This document shows, in pieces, positions 1 to 5,956 of a stretch of 7,169 nucleotides of DNA. Positions within the stretch are counted from its first letter, which is position 1; the number at the start of each line of letters is the position of its first letter. Source of the DNA: an uncultured Shinella sp. (GTDB lineage Bacteria; Pseudomonadota; Alphaproteobacteria; Rhizobiales; Rhizobiaceae). Below the pieces are notes generated by a model, which worked only from the letters and a program-made list of their open reading frames with translations, did not search any database and had not been told where the DNA came from. The stretch is from NCBI GenBank assembly GCA_946481465.1, contig CAMLOC010000176.1:1-7169 (forward strand), given 5' to 3'. The position numbers and the translations under genes are program-made.

Positions 1-240
1 GGCAAGATCGGCCTGCAGCTTGTCCCAGAAACCGTCGCGGTTGAAGAAGAGCAGGTCGACCTTGTCGTCGTCGCTCACGTCCGCTTTCGCATTGTAGGTA
101 TCGGCGGCGGCGCGCAGCGCCGCTTCCTCCGGACCGCCCGGCCAACCGAGCACGGTCACTTTCGCAAAGGCGGGGCCGGCGAGCAGGCCTGCGATCGCGG
201 CGGCGATCAGGCCGCCCTTCCTCATTCTGGCAAAGGTCAT
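1..240 (-). CDS. ABC-transporter sugar-binding protein, N-terminal part (cut by window edge)
   Basis: Only the first 80 codons are visible; the frame stays open to base 1. The product starts with a typical Sec signal peptide: basic MTFARMRKGG, a hydrophobic Ala/Leu/Ile core, then GPAFA and a likely cleavage after residue 26, leaving a mature end KVTVLGWPGG. That mature start, followed by a helix with an acidic and alanine-rich face (GPEEAALRAAADTYNAK), is what family 1 (CUT1) sugar-binding proteins look like. It should act in the periplasm, delivering its ligand to a membrane permease encoded further left. The start at 240 is supported by a GAGGGAG ribosome site (250-256) 9 nt away; Met6 is an alternative. 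It lies 19 nt after the nanK stop, so it is probably co-transcribed with nanE-nanK and may bind ManNAc, sialic acid or a related amino sugar. The ligand is inference; the class is fairly secure. Confidence 0.82.
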   Translation of the reverse strand, partial: MTFARMRKGGLIAAAIAGLLAGPAFAKVTVLGWPGGPEEAALRAAADTYNAKADVSDDDKVDLLFFNRDGFWDKLQADLA

Positions 241-259
241 GTTCTTGTTCTCCCTCGGG

Positions 260-1114
260 TTAGTTCTGACGTCTTGCGAGATCCGCGATCCCCACGACGC
301 CGGCCTTCTCGGCGAGCGCGGCGGGATGGAGCTGCGGCATGAGCCGTGGCGGCAGGCCTTCGAGGGCCTGGCGGACGGATTGGAGGTAGCCGGGCGCAAG
401 GCCGATGCCGCCGCCGATGACGATGCGGGCCGGATCGAGCGCGAGCTGGATGTTGCCGCACAGGAGCGCGGTCTCGCGCGCCGAGGCCCGGACGATAGCC
501 TCCGCCCAGCCGCGACCCTCGGCCGCCGCCGCGAAGACGTCACGCGCAGTGGCGCCCGGTTTGTGCGGCGCGGCCTGCGCGGCGATCCAGTGGCCGGAAA
601 CCCTGTCCTCCAGCGCGCGGCCTTCCTCGCCGAGGCTGCGGAACTGGCCGAAATGGCCGGCGAGGCCGCCGAGCAGGCGGCCGTTGACGACGATGCCGCC
701 GCCGATGCCGGTCGAGACCGTGAGGAAGACGAGGTCGTGGCCCTGGCCGGCGCCGAAGGCATATTCGCCCCAGGCGGCGGCCTGCGCGTCGTTGGCGGCG
801 AGCACCCGGTCGACGCCGGAAAGCCGGGCGACCGATGCGGCGAGCGGAAAGCGGTCGGGGATATCGAGGGTCCGGCGGTTGAGCGGCGACCAGCAGCCCT
901 CGTCGATGATGCCGGTGACGGCGACGCCGACCGTATCGTAACGCCCCGTCCAGCCGGCGATCGCCGTGAAGAGGGCGGCAAGCCCGGCCTCGGGATCGCC
1001 GCCGCGCGGTGTCGGCATGGTGTGTGCCTCGATCACCGCGTCTTCCCGCACCAGCGCCGCAAGCATCTTGGTGCCGCCGATATCGAGAGCGAGGACGGTG
1101 TCGGGACGGCGCAT
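260..1114 (-). CDS. nanK: N-acetylmannosamine kinase, ROK family
   Basis: Cytoplasmic kinase of 284 residues that should convert ManNAc plus ATP to ManNAc-6-phosphate, the substrate of the NanE encoded just upstream. Visible ROK features are the N-terminal phosphate loop DIGGTK (residues 11-16), the catalytic aspartate in NDAQAAAWGE (Asp109), the TVSTGIGGG nucleotide-binding stretch (132-140) and GGGIGLAPGY near the C-terminus. His154 in GLAGHFGQ matches the ROK substrate and zinc histidine, but the usual cysteine cluster (CGCG..GC) after it is replaced by SLGEEGRALEDRVSG, so the structural zinc site appears to be lost. Length is normal for NanK. The ATG at 1114 is chosen because it is preceded by GGGAG (1125-1129) inside the end of nanE, 10 nt away, and gives the standard ROK N-terminus; upstream extensions read into nanE. 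The 5-nt gap to nanE implies co-transcription and perhaps translational coupling. Another ROK sugar kinase is possible, but the nanE context favours ManNAc. Confidence 0.88.
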   Translation of the reverse strand: MRRPDTVLALDIGGTKMLAALVREDAVIEAHTMPTPRGGDPEAGLAALFTAIAGWTGRYDTVGVAVTGIIDEGCWSPLNRRTLDIPDRFPLAASVARLSGVDRVLAANDAQAAAWGEYAFGAGQGHDLVFLTVSTGIGGGIVVNGRLLGGLAGHFGQFRSLGEEGRALEDRVSGHWIAAQAAPHKPGATARDVFAAAAEGRGWAEAIVRASARETALLCGNIQLALDPARIVIGGGIGLAPGYLQSVRQALEGLPPRLMPQLHPAALAEKAGVVGIADLARRQN

Positions 1115-1119
1115 GGCGA

Positions 1120-1806
1120 TCAGGCTCCCGTTCCCGCGATGGCGTCGTCCAGCGCGGCGCGGAACCAGGAGGTGACATGTTCCGGCCGCGTGATGGCGGA
1201 GCCGACGACGACCATGGACGCCCCGGCGATCAGCGCTTGCCGGGCCTGCGCCGGCGTGCGGATATTGCCTTCCGCGACGACATGCGGCGTCAGGCGGCGC
1301 ATGGCGGCGACGAGGTCGAGATCGGGTTCGGTGGGCTCGACCGGGCCGGTATAGCCGGCGAGCGTCGAGCCGACGACGTCGGCGCCCTCGAGAAGCGCCC
1401 GCTCGGCATCCGGCAGGATGGAGCAATCGGCCATGGCGATGCGGCCGTGCGCATGGATGCGCTCGACCAGCATGCGGGTGGAGACGGGGCGCGGGCGCTG
1501 CGTGGCGTCGTAGGCGATGATGTCCGCGCCGGCATCCGCCAGCGCGTCGACATCCTCGATAAAGGGGGTGATGCGCACGGGGCTGTCGTCGAGGTCGCGC
1601 TTGACGAGGCCGATGATCGGCCGGTCGCTCGCCGCGCGAACGGCGGCGACATACTCGGCCGATTCGATACGCAGGGCAGCAGCGCCCCCGTCCAGCGCCG
1701 CCAGCGCGAAGCCGACGACCATCTCCGCCCTGTCCATGGCGCCGCCCTTCACGGGCTGGCAGGATACGATCAGACCCTTGTCGAGGGCTTTGAAATCAAG
1801 CGGCAC
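1120..1806 (-). CDS. nanE: N-acetylmannosamine-6-phosphate 2-epimerase
   Basis: TIM-barrel enzyme of 228 residues, the family's usual size, that converts ManNAc-6-phosphate to GlcNAc-6-phosphate in the cytoplasm and so feeds amino-sugar catabolism. Family signatures are in order: GLIVSCQPVKGGAMD (11-25), Arg46 in ALRIES, GLVKRD (67-72) with the presumed catalytic Lys69, IAYDATQRPRP (97-107), MADCS (125-129), GSTLAGYTG (146-154), AEGNIRTP (178-185) with the acidic residue of the active site, and the phosphate-binding VVVGSAITRPE (199-209). No active-site residue looks missing. The start is a GTG at 1806, with AGGAG 7 nt upstream and no in-frame ATG nearby. It is the first gene of a nanE-nanK-binding-protein operon and has its own promoter and a putative GntR operator upstream. 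Confidence 0.95.
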   Translation of the reverse strand: MPLDFKALDKGLIVSCQPVKGGAMDRAEMVVGFALAALDGGAAALRIESAEYVAAVRAASDRPIIGLVKRDLDDSPVRITPFIEDVDALADAGADIIAYDATQRPRPVSTRMLVERIHAHGRIAMADCSILPDAERALLEGADVVGSTLAGYTGPVEPTEPDLDLVAAMRRLTPHVVAEGNIRTPAQARQALIAGASMVVVGSAITRPEHVTSWFRAALDDAIAGTGA

Positions 1807-1813
1807 CGGCTAT

Positions 1814-1818
1814 CTCCT
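1814..1818 (-). promoter_or_regulatory. Ribosome binding site that fixes the GTG start of nanE
   Basis: On the minus strand the sequence reads AGGAG, then 7 nt, then GTG at 1806. Optimal spacing and the conserved NanE N-terminus immediately after it support the non-ATG start. Confidence 0.8.
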
Positions 1819-1830
1819 GTCATTGGCAGG

Positions 1831-1858
1831 ATGGTAGCAAAACAAGACCAGATGGCAA
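1831..1858 (-). promoter_or_regulatory. Putative sigma-70-type promoter of the nanE operon
   Basis: On the minus strand, TTGCCA (1858-1853) and TACCAT (1836-1831) are separated by 16 bp. This would start transcription roughly 20 nt before the nanE GTG, leaving room for the AGGAG site. The 13-nt element at 1865-1877 lies just upstream of the -35 box, and a related inverted half-site (plus-strand AAGACCAGAT, 1844-1853) falls in the spacer. Prediction by eye only. Confidence 0.5.
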
Positions 1859-1864
1859 CAGGCT

Positions 1865-1877
1865 TTAAACTGGTATT
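1865..1877. promoter_or_regulatory. Putative GntR operator, copy 1 (nanE side)
   Basis: TTAAACTGGTATT on the plus strand, identical in all 13 bases to a copy at 2670-2682 in front of gntR. It is in the same orientation relative to the downstream gene in both cases. It overlaps the last bases of the gntR stop codon and lies about 59 nt upstream of the nanE start. The CTGGTAT core resembles a half-site of the TGGT..ACCA operators bound by NagR/DasR-type GntR regulators. Confidence 0.6.
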
Positions 1878-2622
1878 ATCTCATCAGCTCGATGACGAAG
1901 TCGTAGACGTCACCGCGATATTTGGTCTGGGTGAACTCGACGATCTGCCCGTCGGCAAGGAAGCACCGGCGTTCCATGATGAGGAGCGAGGCGTCGTCGG
2001 GGGCGGCCAGCAGGCGTCGCTCCTCCGGCGTTGCGGGTCTTGCCTGCATGCGCTGAAGCGCCCGCACCGGCAGCGCGCCGGTGGTTTCGAGATAGTCGTA
2101 GAGCGAATCCCCGATGGCCTGCGGTTCGGGCACGAAGCGGGCGGGCAGGGTGGCCGTCTCCACGGCGATCGGCACGCCGTCGGCGGTGCGCAGGCGCCGC
2201 AGCCGCACGACCCTTTCGCCGACGGAAATGCCGAGCGCCATCATCTCGGCCGGGGAAGGCCTTGACGTTTCTCGCGAAATCCAGACGCATCCGGGATCAA
2301 GCCCGCGCGAGCGCATGTCCTCCGAAAAGCTGGTCATCGTGGCCAGCGACTTCTCCAGGCGGGAAGAGACCACCGTCTTGGCGCCCTGCCGGCGCTCGAG
2401 GATGCCGTCCGCGGCGAGGCCGTCGATGGCCTTGCGCACCGTCACGCGGGAAAGGCCGAGCGCGTGGCTCAGCACCCGCTCGCTGGGAATGACGGCGCCG
2501 CGCTTGATATGCGCGGCGGCGACGGCCTGCTTGAGGGCCGCTTCCAGCCGCCTATAGAGCGGCTCGGCGCTGGGGGCGGAAAGCTCGCCGGCGAGGAAGG
2601 CGAGGATCGGCCGATCGGTCAT
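1876..2622 (-). CDS. GntR-family transcriptional regulator (HutC type, UTRA domain)
   Basis: DNA-binding repressor or activator of 248 residues. Residues 20-83 are a GntR winged helix-turn-helix: PLYRRLEAALKQAV, then IPSERVLSHALGLSRVTVRKAID (46-67) as the recognition region and a wing at RRQGAKTVV. Residues 90-240 form a UTRA ligand domain, with the LEKSLATMTSFSEDMRSRG entry common to the HutC/NagR branch and the VVRLRRLR, PIAVETATLP and DSLYDYLE segments. UTRA regulators next to amino-sugar genes usually sense a phosphosugar; GlcNAc-6-P or ManNAc-6-P is a reasonable guess here, not shown. The ATG at 2622 is preferred because AGGAG (2632-2636) lies 9 nt upstream and the N-terminus fits the family; a longer TTG-started form would run through the promoter and operator. 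It reads in the same direction as nanE, 69 nt before it. A matching operator over its own promoter suggests autoregulation. Confidence 0.9.
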   Translation of the reverse strand: MTDRPILAFLAGELSAPSAEPLYRRLEAALKQAVAAAHIKRGAVIPSERVLSHALGLSRVTVRKAIDGLAADGILERRQGAKTVVSSRLEKSLATMTSFSEDMRSRGLDPGCVWISRETSRPSPAEMMALGISVGERVVRLRRLRTADGVPIAVETATLPARFVPEPQAIGDSLYDYLETTGALPVRALQRMQARPATPEERRLLAAPDDASLLIMERRCFLADGQIVEFTQTKYRGDVYDFVIELMR

Positions 2623-2666
2623 GAAAGCACGCTCCTGGAGTGGATCGCCGGCGGAATATTTTTCTG

Positions 2667-2694
2667 ATCTTAAACTGGTATTGGTTCCGCGCAA
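2667..2694 (-). promoter_or_regulatory. Putative promoter of gntR
   Basis: On the minus strand, TTGCGC (2694-2689) and TAAGAT (2672-2667) are 16 bp apart, about 45 nt before the gntR ATG. The 13-nt operator candidate sits in the spacer and covers the first bases of the -10 box, the usual position for steric autorepression. The local AT-rich stretch (2651-2690) stands out from the flanking GC-rich genes. Confidence 0.45.
2670..2682. promoter_or_regulatory. Putative GntR operator, copy 2 (gntR promoter)
   Basis: The second exact copy of TTAAACTGGTATT, here followed by GGTTCC, giving a short TGGT-ATT-GGT direct repeat. It lies 48-60 nt upstream of the gntR ATG, within its putative promoter. Two identical copies found only in front of gntR and nanE are the main evidence for a shared operator. 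Confidence 0.6.
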
Positions 2695-2729
2695 CGAATT
2701 TCAGCGCCGGTGGGGTGCTTCGGGTCTCC

Positions 2730-4217
2730 TCAGTGGCCGCCCTGCGTGGAGAAGGCCGCATGGTCCTTGTCGTGCAGCGCGAAACGGTCGAGCATGTGCG
2801 CGCTCGCTTCGTTGACGCCGATGACGGCGACCTCGACGCCCTGCCGGCGGTATTTGAGCACGATCTTGTCCAGCGCGCCGACGGCCGTGATGTCCCAGAG
2901 ATGGGCCGCGCTGACGTCGATCGTCACCTTGCGCAGGCTCTCCGCGAAATCGAAGGCGGCGGTGAAGCTCTCGGCGGAGGCGAAGAAGACCTGGCCGTCG
3001 ACATGGTAGGTGCGCTCCGTGCCGTCCGCGCTTTGCGTCGAGCGGACGTGGAAGAGTTTTGCCACCTTGCCGGCGAAGAACACGCCGGAGAGCAGCACGC
3101 CGACGAGCACGCCCTTGGCAAGATCATGCGTGCCGACGACCGTCGCCACCGTTGCCAGCATGACGACGGAGGACGAGAGCGGGTTGCGGCGCAGGTCGAG
3201 GATCGAGCGCCAGGAGAAGGTGCCGACCGAGACCATGATCATGACGGCGACGAGGGCGGCCATCGGGATGATGCGCACGAGATCGTCCAGCACGAGGATG
3301 AGGAACAGGAGGAAGGCGCCGGCCACGAAGGTGGAGAGCCGGCCGCGGCCGCCGGAGGTGACGTTGATGACCGACTGGCCGATCATGGCGCAGCCGCCCA
3401 TGCCGCCGATCAGGCCGGAGGCGATGTTGCTCGCTCCCTGGCCGATGCATTCCTGGCTCTTCGAGCTCGGCGTGTCCGTCATGTCGTCGACGATCTGCGC
3501 CGTCAACAGCGATTCTAGGAGGCCGACCGCGGCAAGCGCCACGGAATAGGGGAAGATGATCTGCAGCGTTTCGAAGGTGAACGGCACCTGCGGCAGGGCG
3601 AAGACCGGCAGCGCCGAGGGCAGTTCGCCGAGATCGCCGACCGTGCGCAGATCGAGGCCGCCCCACCAGGCGACGGCGGTCAGGACGAGGATGGCGACCA
3701 GCGGCGAGGGGACGGCGCGGGTGAGATGCGGGAAGAGGTAGATGATGGCAAGGCCGGCGGCAATCATCGCATAGGTGAGGGGCGGCACGCCGATGAGTTC
3801 CGGTAGTTGCGCCATGAAGATCAGGATCGCCAGCGCATTGACGAAGCCGGTGATCACCGAGCGCGAGACGAAGCGCATCACCCGGCCGAGCTTCAGCAGG
3901 CCGGCGCCTATCTGGATGAGGCCCATCAGCAAGGTGGCGGCGAAGAGGTATTCCAGGCCGTGCTCCTTGACGAGCGTGACCATCAGCACGGCCGTCGCCG
4001 CCGTCGCGGCGGAGATCATGCCCGGCCGGCCGCCGGCAAAGGCCGAGACGCAGGCAATGGCGAAGGAGGCGAAAAGGCCGACCTTGGGGTCGACGCCGGC
4101 AATCACCGAGAAGCCGATCGCTTCCGGGATGAGGGCCAGCGCGACAACGATGCCGGAGAGGATATCGGCGCGAATGTTCGAGAACCAAGCGCGCTTGTAG
4201 GTCGTCAGATTGAACAT
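2730..4217 (-). CDS. SulP/SLC26-family inorganic anion transporter with STAS domain
   Basis: Inner-membrane transporter of 495 residues, expected to move an anion such as sulfate, bicarbonate or a dicarboxylate. About residues 15-385 are a long series of hydrophobic segments; the family entry [27 protein letters not shown] (22-48) is clear. The region [65 protein letters not shown] (232-296) carries the conserved SulP core. Residues about 405-485 form a cytoplasmic STAS domain, including [22 protein letters not shown]. Substrate cannot be read from sequence. The ATG at 4217 ([18 protein letters not shown]) is chosen as the typical family start; an in-frame ATG at 4241 would add eight residues. 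Neither start has a good ribosome site, only GGA near 4217. It lies between two sugar-related units, with no visible functional link. Its stop is 107 nt before gntR, with no obvious terminator between. Confidence 0.9.
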   Translation of the reverse strand: MFNLTTYKRAWFSNIRADILSGIVVALALIPEAIGFSVIAGVDPKVGLFASFAIACVSAFAGGRPGMISAATAATAVLMVTLVKEHGLEYLFAATLLMGLIQIGAGLLKLGRVMRFVSRSVITGFVNALAILIFMAQLPELIGVPPLTYAMIAAGLAIIYLFPHLTRAVPSPLVAILVLTAVAWWGGLDLRTVGDLGELPSALPVFALPQVPFTFETLQIIFPYSVALAAVGLLESLLTAQIVDDMTDTPSSKSQECIGQGASNIASGLIGGMGGCAMIGQSVINVTSGGRGRLSTFVAGAFLLFLILVLDDLVRIIPMAALVAVMIMVSVGTFSWRSILDLRRNPLSSSVVMLATVATVVGTHDLAKGVLVGVLLSGVFFAGKVAKLFHVRSTQSADGTERTYHVDGQVFFASAESFTAAFDFAESLRKVTIDVSAAHLWDITAVGALDKIVLKYRRQGVEVAVIGVNEASAHMLDRFALHDKDHAAFSTQGGH

Positions 4218-4237
4218 GGATAGGTCCGCAAAGGAAT

Positions 4238-4350
4238 GCATCCAGGCCGGACGGCGTCCGGTCCCGTGAACGGGGCTGATGCTTTTGCGTTGTCTGGCGG
4301 ATCGGCGGCCAGAAGAGCCACCCGGGGTTTCACCGGGTCCGTGGTGAGTG
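4238..4350 (-). promoter_or_regulatory. Structured 5' leader of the sulP gene (candidate cis-regulatory RNA)
   Basis: Read on the minus strand, the leader has several perfect short stems. A stem of 5 bp plus 2 bp with one bulged base (4276-4282 with 4238-4245) closes a junction. Inside it are two adjacent hairpins: CCCGT/ACGGG (4263-4274) and CCGGAC/GTCCGG with a 3-nt loop (4247-4261). Further upstream are TCTGGC/GCCAGA (4293-4298 with 4308-4313) and ACCCGG/CCGGGT around a TGAAACC loop (4320-4338). The junction stem contains the ATG at 4241 and ends about 20 nt before the preferred start at 4217. GC-rich DNA forms stems easily, so function is unproven. The nanE and gntR upstream regions are not structured like this. 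Confidence 0.35.
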
Positions 4351-4356
4351 ACGTCC

Positions 4357-4384
4357 CTATAGAACGCAGCGCTTGCCGGCGCAA
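4357..4384 (-). promoter_or_regulatory. Possible promoter of the sulP gene
   Basis: On the minus strand, TTGCGC (4384-4379) and CTATAG (4362-4357) are 16 bp apart. CTATAG-type -10 boxes are common in rhizobia. It would give a leader of about 130 nt. It starts only 11 bp beyond the strong inverted repeat that probably ends the preceding transcript. Confidence 0.35.
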
Positions 4385-4395
4385 CAGGCACATGG

Positions 4396-4427
4396 CGGCC
4401 ATGGCCCGGTTTCGGGGGCCATGGCCG
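4396..4427 (-). terminator. Strong hairpin after the sugar-binding-protein gene, probable terminator
   Basis: A 12-bp perfect inverted repeat (CGGCCATGGCCC with GGGCCATGGCCG, 8-nt loop) begins 18 nt downstream of the stop at 4446. It separates that gene from the putative sulP promoter. No clear U-run follows on the minus strand, so it may be a non-canonical terminator or an mRNA-stabilising hairpin. Confidence 0.55.
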
Positions 4428-4445
4428 TGTCTTTCAGCGTCGGTC

Positions 4446-5723
<1,278 letters not shown>

Positions 5724-5724
5724 C

Positions 5725-5744
5725 TAATGATAGCGCTGCATATA
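5725..5744. promoter_or_regulatory. Putative LacI-family operator over the binding-protein promoter
   Basis: The AGCGCT-centred site TAATGATAGCGCTGCATATA has the central CG and flanking A/T triplets typical of LacI-family operators, though its outer arms are only weakly symmetric. It covers the -10 box and part of the spacer of the promoter at 5727-5754, so binding should block transcription. Its left arm matches that of the site at 5843-5860 in 8 of 9 bases. No LacI-type gene lies in the window. Confidence 0.5.
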
Positions 5745-5754
5745 AATCCGTCAA
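5727..5754 (-). promoter_or_regulatory. Sigma-70-type promoter of the sugar-binding-protein gene
   Basis: On the minus strand, TTGACG (5754-5749) and TATCAT (5732-5727) are 16 bp apart, the best promoter match in the window. Transcription would start near 5720, giving a short leader with the GGAGGAGG ribosome site. Confidence 0.65.
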
Positions 5755-5769
5755 TTCGAGAGTTGAGAT

Positions 5770-5813
5770 TCTGATATCGTTCATGGCCGGCAAATTATTA
5801 AAGTAATATCAGA
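5770..5813. repeat. Inverted repeat in the divergent intergenic region
   Basis: TCTGATAT (5770-5777) and ATATCAGA (5806-5813) are perfect 8-bp inverted copies, 36 bp centre to centre. They lie in the AT-rich middle of the divergent region and flank another AT-rich stretch. They sit upstream of both outward promoters, where an activator could bind. Chance occurrence in AT-rich DNA is possible. Confidence 0.35.
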
Positions 5814-5842
5814 TAGATATGCCTTGATTCCATGAGGTGGAG

Positions 5843-5860
5843 AATAATAGCGCTACGATT
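5843..5860. promoter_or_regulatory. Putative LacI-family operator, dehydrogenase side
   Basis: AATAATAGCGCTACGATT is an 18-bp imperfect palindrome: 7 of 9 positions pair around the central CG, with an AGCGCT core. It overlaps a weak plus-strand promoter candidate (TTGATT 5824-5829, TAATAG 5845-5850, 15-bp spacer). It is the partner of the site at 5725-5744. A further LacI-like element, GTAACGTTTC, lies at 5887-5896. Confidence 0.45.
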
Positions 5861-5943
5861 TCGTTTGATTTTCCAAAACCCCATGCGTAACGTTTCCCCT
5901 GTCACGGGCTACCGGCGGCGTCGCCGTGCGGGGCGCAATCGAG

Positions 5944-5949
5944 AGGAGG
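5944..5949 (+). promoter_or_regulatory. Ribosome binding site that favours a GTG start for the dehydrogenase
   Basis: AGGAGG is separated by 7 nt from the in-frame GTG at 5957 but by only 1 nt from the ATG at 5951. Spacing therefore favours the GTG start. Confidence 0.7.
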
Positions 5950-5956
5950 AATGAGA

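Noticed and set aside
239..2265. Long plus-strand open frames opposite nanK, nanE and gntR
   Set aside because: They mirror well-recognised minus-strand enzymes, show only Arg/Ala/Gly/Asp-rich low-complexity protein, and have no ribosome sites or domains. They are products of high G+C codon bias.
2623..2694. N-terminal extension of the GntR regulator to a TTG at 2694
   Set aside because: The extra 24 residues lie over an AT-rich promoter and the 13-nt operator, and the ATG at 2622 has a proper AGGAG site.
4263..4338. A SAM-type riboswitch in the sulP leader
   Set aside because: I could not match the conserved core of any SAM riboswitch class; only generic hairpins are visible, so it is reported as an unassigned structured leader.
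4218..4391. N-terminal extension of the SulP protein up to 4391
   Set aside because: The added residues are basic and proline-rich, unlike SulP N-termini, and cover the leader and promoter. Only the eight-residue extension to 4241 remains possible.
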